Part shown: piece after piece, positions 14,050 to 20,454 of the stretch | How the letters are laid out: each line of letters begins with the position of its first letter | How positions within the stretch are numbered: position 1 is the stretch's first letter | IMG/VR virus record: IMGVR_UViG_3300035698_004879 | Location: 1 to 20,855 of that record | DNA length: 20,855 bases | Reading direction: 5' to 3' (one strand) | Source: a virus | Translations under genes and position numbers: made by a program | Notes under the pieces: model-generated | Told to the model about the DNA's origin: nothing | The model's database searches: none | What the model saw: the letters and a program-made list of their open reading frames with translations, nothing else

Positions 14050-14223
14050 CTAATTAATTGGGTTTTTTGTATAAACAACAACCCTTTTGGCGTGGGCTCT
14101 GTTCGACTCAACTTCATTAATTAGAACGTCTGTTTCTTTTTCAAATGCGTCCAATAAGATGCCAATTTCTTTCTCTAGCTCGCTTTTTTTGGTATTTACT
14201 AAATTAATTGTTAAGCCTGGCAT
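14050..14223 (-). CDS. Small coiled-coil protein, 57 aa
   Basis: ATG preceded by TTTAAAGGAGGGAAGAAAC, a strong SD. It is the first gene after the 14.38 kb promoter and its structured leader. The product is a charged helical protein (LVNTKKSELEKEIGILLDAF, EKETDVLINEVESNRAHAKR) with a short C-terminal strand (VVVYTKNPIN). No family is recognised. Strong promoter and SD suggest high expression, as for a small regulator or inhibitor, which is only inference. Confidence 0.6.
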   Translation of the reverse strand: MPGLTINLVNTKKSELEKEIGILLDAFEKETDVLINEVESNRAHAKRVVVYTKNPIN

Positions 14224-14274
14224 GTTTCTTCCCTCCTTTAAAATTATGGTAATTTACACATATATGTGGTTATA

Positions 14275-14362
14275 AAGGGGCTGACCCGTTTGTCAGACTG
14301 GTGGGCAACCTTGACAGCCGTTTTTATATGGGTGTCCGTCATCCCGTCAAACACAGCCCCTT
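14275..14362 (-). ncRNA. 5'-terminal structured leader L1 closed by a 9-bp stem
   Basis: The minus-strand AAGGGGCTG (14362-14354) pairs perfectly with CAGCCCCTT (14283-14275). A second helix TTTG/CAAA lies inside, enclosing TGACGG with CTGTCA and a GGT/ACC hairpin, so a branched fold is possible. The 5' arm starts at the expected transcription start of the promoter at 14366-14394, so the messenger would begin with its first base in a stem. Such 5' stems are known to stabilise messages. The closing stem and GACGGG are shared with L2a. No T-tract follows. Confidence 0.6.
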
Positions 14363-14365
14363 AAT

Positions 14366-14394
14366 ATTATACACTGTCCTCCGATTTTTGTCAA
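14366..14394 (-). promoter_or_regulatory. Consensus sigma70 promoter of the late leftward unit
   Basis: Minus-strand TTGACA (14394-14389), exactly 17 bases, then TATAAT (14371-14366): both boxes perfect. The start of transcription should fall at about 14359-14362, the first bases of leader L1. It lies right after the mini-HNH gene and would serve the small genes, terminase and portal. Confidence 0.85.
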
Positions 14395-14403
14395 CAGATA
14401 CTT

Positions 14404-14559
14404 TCATTTTATCCCCACAACCTTGTTATGGCAGTTGATACAAAGACGTGATAACTTCTCTTTATATTCGTCTGTTTTATCCTTATAGCCCATAAACGTG
14501 TGGTGTTCTTTAGCTCTACAGCAACATCTCGGGCAGAAATATTTATAAGTTTTAATCAC
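14404..14559 (-). CDS. Mini HNH-type zinc protein, 51 aa
   Basis: GTG start with AGGGG upstream, overlapping (GTGA) the stop of a 14-codon frame that begins inside the helicase end. The residues FCPRCCCRAKEHH, a 19-residue linker, and LSRLCINCHNKVVG give the treble-clef pattern of compact HNH proteins: C9, C12, H19/H20, C40, C43, H44. Small HNH proteins of this kind occur in many phages next to replication or packaging genes and can be nickases. Whether this one keeps activity cannot be judged by eye, because the linker is shorter than usual. Confidence 0.65.
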   Translation of the reverse strand: MIKTYKYFCPRCCCRAKEHHTFMGYKDKTDEYKEKLSRLCINCHNKVVGIK

Positions 14560-14589
14560 TCGCCACCCCTGTGGTATTTGCTATATATT

Positions 14590-15939
14590 TTATCTATCAT
14601 ACAGTCCATAAAAACTTGCGTATTCAGCCTTCCAGTACAGTAATACTGTACCACACTCTCCGTTCCGGTTTTTCCTGACAATAAGTTCCCGAATGTTCTC
14701 ACACCCTTCATCGCTATTAACTTCATATTTCTGTTTCTGTTCCGCTGAAGCGTTATGAACGAACATCACAATATCGCTATCCTGTTCAATACTCCCTGAT
14801 TCTCTAAGGTCTGCAAGAACAGGACGATGCTCTTCTCCCCGATGGTCTATTCCTCTTGAAAGTTGAGATAACGCCACCACCGGTATTTTATAGTGCATTG
14901 CATACTGCTTTAACGCCCTTGTTATGCTCTCTACCTCTAATCGCCTATCTTTAGGATTAGTGCCTCTTATTAACTGAAGATAATCTATTATAATCATCTG
15001 CACGCCGTATTCACGAACGCATTTCTCAATCTTTAATTGCAGTTTATTCAGAGTTATAGCGGGTGTTTCGTCAATAATAATAGGATATTTACTCAGTCTT
15101 TTACATCCATCAGATACCGTACTCCAAAACAAACCTTCCTCTTTTTTAGATTCAAATTTCCGATACTGTATATTTGATATCTCGGCAGGTGATTCTTTGC
15201 TTATTAATCTTTTTGCTATATCGTTACACGACATTTCTAGGCTGAAATAAACAACCGGTATATTCTGTTTCGCCACATTCATTGCAATATCAAGCGCGAT
15301 TGCTGTCTTTCCCTGAGAAGTCTTGCCTCCAATCACAATTAATTCATTATTATTAAAACCCCCTATCGCTTTGTCAATAGAGCTTATTCCGCACGATATC
15401 CCTATAGTGCTGTTACTTTCCCTTGTTTTAACAATATTATCATACGCTTCCGGCAATAATTCTTTTAGCAGTCTATACCCTTTATCTTTTTTGCCACCTA
15501 TTTTATTCAGATTATTCTGTATCTTTTCCATTATATCTTCACTCTTCTCTGAATCGTCAGCAGCAAGGCTTACTAAATTCTTCCCGAGTAATAATAATTT
15601 TCTACGCTCATTATACTCTACCAGAACATCGCAGTACCAATTCGCATTCGCCGCAGAATTAGTCTCTAAATTTATTCCTGCTATAAATACCGACCCGCCA
15701 ACTTGCTCTAATTGACCCTTATTAATCAGCACAGCCTCAATAGTCAAAGAATCAATCCCTGAGTTTTTTTCATATAACTCACACATAGCATTAAAAATCA
15801 TCTCATTGTTAGGGTCGTAGAAACAAGAAGGCTCTAATCTTTCAATAGCTATCTCTACTGCGGAGATATCCCACAGCATACTTCCTAAAACTGCTCGTTC
15901 ATATTTCTTTGCGCTCGGAATATCATTTAGTTCGTTCAT
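14590..15939 (-). CDS. dnaB: Replicative DNA helicase, DnaB family, 449 aa
   Basis: Residues 1-100 are the DnaB N-terminal helical domain (YERAVLGSMLWD, CFYDPNNEMIFNAM, and a GG-VFIAGIN motif). The RecA-like helicase core follows: Walker A GGKTSQGKT (204-212), catalytic Glu in YFSLEMS (E235), Walker B MIIIDYLQLI (D319), the DNA-sensing Gln in ALSQLSRG, and the arginine finger region LADLRESGSIEQDSD. Length is close to that of bacterial DnaB. All essential residues are present. It unwinds the replication fork and is loaded by the upstream initiator or loader. The ATG overlaps the upstream stop by 17 bases, with AGGAGGGG upstream. Confidence 0.95.
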   Translation of the reverse strand: MNELNDIPSAKKYERAVLGSMLWDISAVEIAIERLEPSCFYDPNNEMIFNAMCELYEKNSGIDSLTIEAVLINKGQLEQVGGSVFIAGINLETNSAANANWYCDVLVEYNERRKLLLLGKNLVSLAADDSEKSEDIMEKIQNNLNKIGGKKDKGYRLLKELLPEAYDNIVKTRESNSTIGISCGISSIDKAIGGFNNNELIVIGGKTSQGKTAIALDIAMNVAKQNIPVVYFSLEMSCNDIAKRLISKESPAEISNIQYRKFESKKEEGLFWSTVSDGCKRLSKYPIIIDETPAITLNKLQLKIEKCVREYGVQMIIIDYLQLIRGTNPKDRRLEVESITRALKQYAMHYKIPVVALSQLSRGIDHRGEEHRPVLADLRESGSIEQDSDIVMFVHNASAEQKQKYEVNSDEGCENIRELIVRKNRNGECGTVLLYWKAEYASFYGLYDR

Positions 15940-16681
15940 TTTGGTATGGTTCCCCTCCTTGCATTATTCGAGGTGGCGGCTCATTCGATGGTGATTGTTT
16001 TTTATTACTATCCCTGTTTTTATAGGTATCAAACGGCAATGCTTCATCCACAAAGTTCTTTAAAGCTCTGGGTAAAAAATCCTCAAGCGTATATCGGTGA
16101 GAGTAATAATGTTTATCTGACTTAAATATTTTTCCGTAATTACATATTCCCTTTAATATCTCTTCTGCCCCATAATCTTTTATTGCGGTATTCATCTTTT
16201 GTCGCATTTTATCATTTATTTTCTTGTGTACGATAATCTTTTGTTGGTTCCATGAGGAAAAAATCACAGGGTATATGTCTTTGTTATTTTCTTTCTTCTC
16301 TCTTACTTCTTTCTTCTTATCTCTTTGAGGTGAAGATACTTCAATCTTACTTCGTAGTAATTTTTTCGTCCATGTGTCGCACAACTCTGCTAATTTATTG
16401 CAGTTAATTGTTATATTTCTCTCTGTATAGGTGACGATAAATCGGTTGTTTATTTCACAGAAAGTAAAAACTTTTGCCATTTTTTGCCCAGAAACTTGCA
16501 GTTTTTTCTTTAAAAACTTGCGGGAAAATGTTGATATTCCAGGGTTATCTATATCAAATTCCCTTGCCATCATCTCAAGAACTCCAAAAAAAACAAGGTA
16601 TCCGTCACCGCCATAATTTTCTATCAACCCGCTCACAAATGGGTCATCTAAACTGTCCGATATATGTTTATACCACTTGAT
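15923..16681 (-). CDS. Phage replication initiator / helicase loader (replisome organiser-like), 252 aa, non-standard start
   Basis: The N-terminus IKWYKHISDSLDDPFVSGLI then ENYGGDGYLVFFGVLEMMAR is the winged-helix opening of phage replisome organisers. A second wing (VSGQKMAKVFTFCEINNRF) and a Lys/Glu-rich linker follow, then a C-terminal helical block (DKMRQKMNTAIKDYGAEEIL, HRYTLEDFLPRALKNF) like DnaD-type loaders. The conserved N-terminus is reached only if translation starts at ATC (16681) or ATA (16687), because no ATG, GTG, TTG or CTG occurs in frame before the GTG at 16636. AAGGAGG lies 7 bases before the ATC, while the GTG has no SD and would remove 15 conserved residues. The nuclease stop just upstream suggests coupling. 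It likely opens the origin and loads DnaB. Confidence 0.75.
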   Translation of the reverse strand: MKWYKHISDSLDDPFVSGLIENYGGDGYLVFFGVLEMMAREFDIDNPGISTFSRKFLKKKLQVSGQKMAKVFTFCEINNRFIVTYTERNITINCNKLAELCDTWTKKLLRSKIEVSSPQRDKKKEVREKKENNKDIYPVIFSSWNQQKIIVHKKINDKMRQKMNTAIKDYGAEEILKGICNYGKIFKSDKHYYSHRYTLEDFLPRALKNFVDEALPFDTYKNRDSNKKQSPSNEPPPRIMQGGEPYQNERTK

Positions 16682-16683
16682 GG

Positions 16684-17298
16684 CTATTCCTCCTTTATAT
16701 TACTATCTACTGAAAGATTCTCTTTATCTTCTCCAGTGATATACGATATAACATCTAATGCAATAGCCATTGGGTCGTCTTTTATTTCTTTTCCGGTATA
16801 ATGTAAAACATCATAACCTTTTTTCTGAAAAAATCTATCCCTTTTCTTCTCGTATCTTCTTTCTGCCTCTGTTCTTTCGTGAAATTGTTGAGAATCACAC
16901 TCAACGAGAACTTTTTTCCCATCGTTATTTTCTATATTCTCCTTGTTTAAAACAAATCCTTTATTGAAGTATGTTATTTTAAAGTCAGCCCTATACTCTC
17001 CAATTTTATATTGAGGCGAAATATCAATACCATCCGGCATATAATCAACCCATTTTTTCTTAGATGAGAAATCTGCCAAGATACAGTTAGGCCCACTCAT
17101 ATTAAAGCCATTAAGCTTTATAATTGTTCTTATTGCTATGTAAAAAAGATGCTCTATCGGTGAATTATCGGTGTCGCTTGTGACTCTATCAAAAGTATCA
17201 TAATTAAAATAATCTGCTTCTGCTTTTCCGACCTCTTTAGAACACTCATTAAGAAAATCTAATACATTTGGAGCTAACTTAAACTCTCGCTTACTCAT
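16684..17298 (-). CDS. PD-(D/E)XK nuclease, Vsr/DUF559-like, 204 aa
   Basis: The C-terminal half fits the restriction-like nuclease fold: E49 (SPIEHLFY), D105 (GEYRADFKI), and the VLVECDSQQFH motif with E133 and D135, plus H140. This is followed by the charged helix ERTEAERRYEKKRDRFF and the closing strand GYDVLHYTGKEI. In DUF559/Vsr-like nucleases the motif is E, D, E-x-D and a His after the last strand. It is the first gene of the leftward replication unit. It may process DNA during recombination or host takeover. SD AGAGGTG is immediately preceded by the terminator of the leader, so production depends on read-through. Its last codons contain the SD of the initiator gene. Confidence 0.75.
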   Translation of the reverse strand: MSKREFKLAPNVLDFLNECSKEVGKAEADYFNYDTFDRVTSDTDNSPIEHLFYIAIRTIIKLNGFNMSGPNCILADFSSKKKWVDYMPDGIDISPQYKIGEYRADFKITYFNKGFVLNKENIENNDGKKVLVECDSQQFHERTEAERRYEKKRDRFFQKKGYDVLHYTGKEIKDDPMAIALDVISYITGEDKENLSVDSNIKEE

Positions 17299-17314
17299 AA
17301 TACACCTCTAATAT

Positions 17315-17389
17315 AAAAAAGGCGCAGGTGTGCGCAACTTAACGTAGTAAGTTGTCTATCATAGCCGAAACATGGATAGAGCCTGCGCC
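17315..17389 (-). terminator. Intrinsic terminator with branched head, leader of the leftward unit
   Basis: Minus-strand GGCGCAGG (17389-17382) pairs with CCTGCGCC (17328-17321) and is followed by a T-run (17320-17315). Two further hairpins sit inside: TCTATC/GATAGA, and CAACTTA/TAAGTTG with a CTACGT loop. The opposite strand has no T-run, so it acts on leftward transcripts only. It lies 16 bases before the nuclease start codon, in an attenuator position. Confidence 0.82.
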
Positions 17390-17484
17390 TATTATTATAA
17401 TAGTTATTTTGTTTTAAATTTAATTTGTGGAGCATATCGAACTCCTATCGCTACGCTTAGTTTATCGCACTGTAAATCATTGTC
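17315..17484 (-). ncRNA. Candidate leader / small RNA of about 165-170 nt
   Basis: Transcription from the consensus promoter at 17490-17518 should begin near 17483 and, if the terminator at 17315-17389 stops it, would yield an RNA of about 168 bases. Its 5' half has a hairpin GGAG/CTCC with a TTCGATATG loop, preceded by two GCGATA-containing stretches (GCGATAAACTAAG and AGCGATAGG). A long AT-rich single-stranded stretch joins it to the terminator head. It could be an attenuator for the replication genes or a free small RNA. No known class was recognised. The region 17299-17628 holds no protein-coding gene. Confidence 0.5.
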
Positions 17485-17489
17485 CTATA

Positions 17490-17518
17490 ATTATATGGTA
17501 TATTTACAGTTTTGTCAA
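17490..17518 (-). promoter_or_regulatory. Consensus sigma70 promoter of the leftward replication unit
   Basis: Minus-strand TTGACA (17518-17513), 17-base spacer, TATAAT (17495-17490), both perfect. It drives the structured leader, nuclease, initiator and helicase. It is divergent from the rightward promoter about 50 bases away. Confidence 0.85.
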
Positions 17519-17543
17519 GGATTATTTTCAATATTTATGAAAT

Positions 17544-17568
17544 AAGCGTATTTATTAAAATAACGCTT
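17544..17568. promoter_or_regulatory. Imperfect 25-bp palindrome between the divergent promoters, possible operator
   Basis: The arms AAGCGT (17544-17549) and ACGCTT (17563-17568) are perfect, and the pairing continues imperfectly through the AT-rich centre. The right arm overlaps the weak -35 box of the rightward promoter, so a bound repressor would block it. No repressor gene is recognised in the window. Confidence 0.45.
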
Positions 17569-17595
17569 GCATATTTGAGTTTGACAGTGTATAAT
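17567..17595 (+). promoter_or_regulatory. Rightward promoter with strong -10 and weak -35
   Basis: TTGCAT (17567-17572), 17-base spacer, TATAAT (17590-17595). The -10 is perfect and the -35 keeps only TTG. A TTGACA at 17581-17586 is too close to the -10 to act with it. It lies 33 bases before the first rightward gene. Confidence 0.65.
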
Positions 17596-17628
17596 AAATA
17601 AAGTTAATCACTTCAACAAGGAGAAGCT

Positions 17629-17862
17629 ATGACAGATAAAGAATGTGTAGAACAGTATTTTTTGCCAAACCCGACCAAGGAAGGAGAGGTTGTAACGTAC
17701 ACGCTTACTTTAATGGGTGTAGTTAAAATATTAAACGATGTAGCCGCTACTGAGGTATACGGCGGTAGTCTTGGTGGGTGGGATGGGCTATCAGACAATC
17801 CTAATGAGTCAGAGAATAATGAGATTTTTAGGACTTGTATAAGGAATGATTTAGTAGATTAA
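17629..17862 (+). CDS. Small acidic protein, 77 aa, first gene of the rightward unit
   Basis: ATG with AAGGAG about 6 bases upstream. The sequence is acidic, with a beta-type N-terminus (EGEVVTYTLTLMGVVKILND) and a Gly/Trp-containing turn (GGSLGGWDGLSDNPNESENN). No helix-turn-helix is seen, so it is not an obvious repressor. Unknown. Being first behind the promoter and possible operator, it could be an early regulator, which is inference only. Confidence 0.6.
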   Translation: MTDKECVEQYFLPNPTKEGEVVTYTLTLMGVVKILNDVAATEVYGGSLGGWDGLSDNPNESENNEIFRTCIRNDLVD

Positions 17863-17881
17863 TCACTTTAAAAGGCGTGGT

Positions 17882-18391
17882 ATGAAAAAACTTAATATCC
17901 TTGATATTGAAATAGCGTTAATGCAACATCTTAATATTAGACAGAACATAATAGTTCCGAATGTTTTCTGGGGTATGGGGTTTATGCACGAATGTGATTT
18001 ATTTGTTATGTCTAAAAATAATTACGGGCATGAAATTGAGATAAAGACATCCCGGGCTGATTTAAAAGCGGACTTAAAAAAATGGCACGGTCATAGAAAC
18101 GATAAGATAAGCCGATTATCTTTTGCAATCCCAGACTATATGGAAAAAGATATAGCATTAATTCCAGAAAAGGCAGGTATTCTCATTATTGAGCGTGTTA
18201 GATATGAGCATTCTGAGGAGTTTTATATAAGGGTTTTTGAGAAAAGGAGGGCTAAAATAAATAATAGATATAAATTTACAGATAAGGAACGCTGTAAATT
18301 AGCAGAGTTGGGGTGTATGAGAATACTTGGATTTAAAGAAACTATTCGTAATAACTTTTTATATAATAGGCAAATGGAACTTAATTTATAA
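17882..18391 (+). CDS. MmcB-like DNA repair / PD-(D/E)XK nuclease-fold protein, 169 aa
   Basis: The segment MHECDLFVMSKNNYGHEIEI followed by KTSRADLKADLKKWHGHRND gives a nuclease-type metal site: D39 on the first strand, then E53-x-K55. The strand is continued by ISRLSFAIPDY and the alternating strands AGILIIERVRYE. This matches the MmcB-like family (a PD-(D/E)XK-fold DNA repair protein found in bacteria and phages). A C-terminal basic helix (KERCKLAELGCMRI) may help DNA binding. It lies between the unknown 77-aa gene and the integrase. Activity is plausible but inferred. Confidence 0.7.
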   Translation: MKKLNILDIEIALMQHLNIRQNIIVPNVFWGMGFMHECDLFVMSKNNYGHEIEIKTSRADLKADLKKWHGHRNDKISRLSFAIPDYMEKDIALIPEKAGILIIERVRYEHSEEFYIRVFEKRRAKINNRYKFTDKERCKLAELGCMRILGFKETIRNNFLYNRQMELNL

Positions 18392-18402
18392 GGAGGAAGC
18401 AA

Positions 18403-19020
18403 ATGGCAATGCCAAAAGGTCATAACAGCAACGCACCAAAGAAAGGCATGAGTACCCGAGTAGACCCTATTAAGCGTCCAGAGGATATTCGGGCTATTAA
18501 GGTAATGTTATCTGATAGTCCTCGGAATTACTGTCTGTTCACGCTCGGCATTAACACTAATTTACGGGCAAGCGACCTGTGTAGGTTAACCGTTGAGCAA
18601 GTGGTTAACTTAGAACCTATGGATGAAGTAGTCCTTAAAGAGAAAAAAACAGGGAAACTCCGTAGGATTAATCTCAATGAATCATGCATAAAAGCAATTA
18701 AAGAGCTAATCGACAAAGAATGGCGGTTATGGAAATCCCATAGACTTTGCAACCAATCACTCTTTCTCGGTCAACGCGGCCCAATTAAACCATCTGCGGT
18801 TCATGCTCTCGTAAAGAGTTGGTGTAAAGAGGTCGGATTAAAGGGTAATTACGGCAGCCATACTCTTCGGAAAACTTGGGGGTATCAACAGAGAGTATAT
18901 TATGAAGTAGAATTACCGTTACTTATGAGGTGCTTTAATCATTCAAATGAGAAGGAGACTTTGGAATATTTGTGCATCCAACCAGAGGAAATCAAAGCTG
19001 TTTACGCAAACGAAATATAA
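18403..19020 (+). CDS. Short tyrosine recombinase / integrase, 205 aa
   Basis: All catalytic residues of the family are visible: Arg55 in NTNLRASDLCRLTVEQV, Lys82 in the KKTGKLRRINL beta hairpin, His153 and Arg156 in GSHTLRKTWGY, His180 in RCFNHSN, and the nucleophile Tyr189 in ETLEYLC. The protein is only about 205 residues and has a short N-terminal stretch instead of the usual arm-binding and core-binding domains. Short recombinases like this occur in phages. It would carry out site-specific integration, excision or dimer resolution. SD AAGGAGG. No attachment site could be recognised. Confidence 0.85.
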   Translation: MAMPKGHNSNAPKKGMSTRVDPIKRPEDIRAIKVMLSDSPRNYCLFTLGINTNLRASDLCRLTVEQVVNLEPMDEVVLKEKKTGKLRRINLNESCIKAIKELIDKEWRLWKSHRLCNQSLFLGQRGPIKPSAVHALVKSWCKEVGLKGNYGSHTLRKTWGYQQRVYYEVELPLLMRCFNHSNEKETLEYLCIQPEEIKAVYANEI

Positions 19021-19029
19021 GGAGGAGAA

Positions 19030-19200
19030 ATGAAAATATCTCGGTACTATAAATGCTTTGTCTGTGACAGGACGTTTCTATCAACTCAAACACAGCTTAA
19101 ATATGTTCCAAACAAGTCAAGACGTTGCCCGTTATGTAATAGCAGATTAAACCGAGTATACCCGCCAAAGAAACACAGGGGAGAGGAGATTAGGATATGA
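19030..19200 (+). CDS. Small zinc-ribbon protein, 56 aa
   Basis: ATG with AAGGAGGAG just upstream; the stop overlaps the next start (ATGA). Two CxxC pairs (KCFVCDRTF and RCPLCNSRL) about 25 residues apart form a zinc ribbon, and the C-terminus is basic (PPKKHRGEE). A DNA- or RNA-binding role is plausible. Confidence 0.7.
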   Translation: MKISRYYKCFVCDRTFLSTQTQLKYVPNKSRRCPLCNSRLNRVYPPKKHRGEEIRI

Positions 19201-19409
19201 AAGCGTCCCTAGAGGTTGGTGATGTTGTCGTAGTGTCTAATGCGCTATTCGGGCTTAAAGAATATCCCGTGATTGCCATTATCGGCAATAAAGCTGAAAC
19301 GAAATTTAGGACTTTTCACAAAAAAATATACCCAGGTGGTAATGTTTATGAATTTGGTACAAGGAAGTATGACCAATGGGCAAATGGCTATTGGATAAAG
19401 TCAAAATAA
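19197..19409 (+). CDS. Small beta-rich protein, 70 aa, unknown
   Basis: Coupled by ATGA to the zinc-ribbon gene, with GGGGAGAGGA before the ATG. The opening MKASLEVGDVVVVSNALFGL then EYPVIAIIGNKAETKFRTFH suggests a small SH3-like barrel of the type seen in short phage proteins. A tail rich in Tyr, Lys and Trp follows. No confident family. Confidence 0.6.
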   Translation: MKASLEVGDVVVVSNALFGLKEYPVIAIIGNKAETKFRTFHKKIYPGGNVYEFGTRKYDQWANGYWIKSK

Positions 19410-19422
19410 TCTAAAATAGTCC

Positions 19423-19451
19423 TTGACTTTTCATCCCTAATAGCATATAAT
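19423..19451 (+). promoter_or_regulatory. Strong sigma70 promoter for the metallophosphoesterase
   Basis: TTGACT (19423-19428), 17-base spacer, TATAAT (19446-19451): one mismatch in the -35 and a perfect -10. It sits in the 87-base gap ahead of the phosphoesterase gene, giving that gene its own expression. Confidence 0.8.
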
Positions 19452-19496
19452 TATATATACTTTATGCGCACTCTAACAGAACTTTAAGGAGGTTAT

Positions 19497-20414
19497 ATGA
19501 AGAACGAGAAGAGTAATGCGCCAGAGATTAGAAATTTAGTAGTTGTATCAGATTTACATTCTGGATGCCAGTTCGGTCTATGCCCACCCAATCCGCAACC
19601 TAAAGATGGCGGAGGATACTATATCCCGTCAAACCTACAAATCAAAGTGTGGGACTGGTGGGCTTCATTTTGGAGAGACTGGGTTCCAATGGTAACACGT
19701 AACGAGCCGTTCGCTGTGCTTATTAATGGCGATAGTACAGATGGGGTACACCATAATTCCACAACACAAATATCTCATAACCTTAATGACCAGAAAGAAA
19801 TCGCTAGACGTATTTTAGAACCCATTGTAGCCCAGTGTTCCGGTAACTTCTATATGATTAGAGGGACAGAAGCTCATGTAGGGCAATCGGGTCAGAATGA
19901 AGAAATACTGGCTAAGGAACTTGGGGCAATCCCGCAAGACCTTAATGCCGGAGATATCAGTGAAATACAAAGACTTTTCCCAAATACGACACCAGAAAAA
20001 AACCTAAACTACGCTAGATGGCTTATGTGGATAGAGATGGGAGAAGGTCTAATCCATGCCACACACCATATAGGAACTACTGGTTCAACTGCCTATGAGT
20101 CCTCAGCCCCAATGTCAGAGCTTGCAAACGCTTTCTCGGAAGCAGGGCGGTGGGATGAACGCGCACCGGACGTAATTATTCGATCACATCGTCATCGTGC
20201 AATTCAGGTTGAGGTTCCTACCCGCACAGGATACGGTATATGTTCTGTAACCCCAGGGTGGCAGTTGAAGACGCCCCTAATTCACAGAATAGCCGGTGGT
20301 AGAATGACTACACCCCAATTCGGGGGTTTAATAGTTAAAGCAGGTGACGAGGACCCAATCTACGTTCGGTCAAAGATATGGAATATAGAGCGCACACCAT
20401 CGGTTAAACTGTAA
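19497..20414 (+). CDS. Calcineurin-like metallophosphoesterase, 305 aa
   Basis: The two-metal phosphoesterase signature runs through the protein. VVVSDLHSG gives D19 and H21, LINGDSTDG gives D79 (the GD motif), and IRGTEAH takes the place of GNHE/D. HATHH supplies the first late His pair (H190/H191), and IIRSHRHR gives H231 and H233 (GHxH-like). The N in GNH[ED] is changed to T (RGTEAH), the one unusual point. Phage relatives are often DNA-modifying or repair phosphoesterases, but the substrate cannot be inferred. SD AAGGAGG, and its own promoter just upstream. Confidence 0.85.
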   Translation: MKNEKSNAPEIRNLVVVSDLHSGCQFGLCPPNPQPKDGGGYYIPSNLQIKVWDWWASFWRDWVPMVTRNEPFAVLINGDSTDGVHHNSTTQISHNLNDQKEIARRILEPIVAQCSGNFYMIRGTEAHVGQSGQNEEILAKELGAIPQDLNAGDISEIQRLFPNTTPEKNLNYARWLMWIEMGEGLIHATHHIGTTGSTAYESSAPMSELANAFSEAGRWDERAPDVIIRSHRHRAIQVEVPTRTGYGICSVTPGWQLKTPLIHRIAGGRMTTPQFGGLIVKAGDEDPIYVRSKIWNIERTPSVKL

Positions 20415-20438
20415 GAAAAATAGGGTAGTTTTTCTTAC
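20411..20438 (+). other. Perfect 10-bp stem-loop spanning the phosphoesterase stop
   Basis: GTAAGAAAAA (20411-20420) pairs with TTTTTCTTAC (20429-20438) around an 8-base loop. The stem is AU-rich and its 3' arm carries five T, but no T-run follows, so it is at most a weak terminator. It lies 7 bases before the SD of the next gene and could affect its translation. Confidence 0.5.
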
Positions 20439-20454
20439 AAAACAAGGAGGAATA

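Noticed and set aside
17425-17470. tRNA-like segment around GGAGTTCGATATGCTCC
   Set aside because: The hairpin has a 9-base loop and a 4-bp stem, with no D or anticodon arm in the expected positions on either strand.
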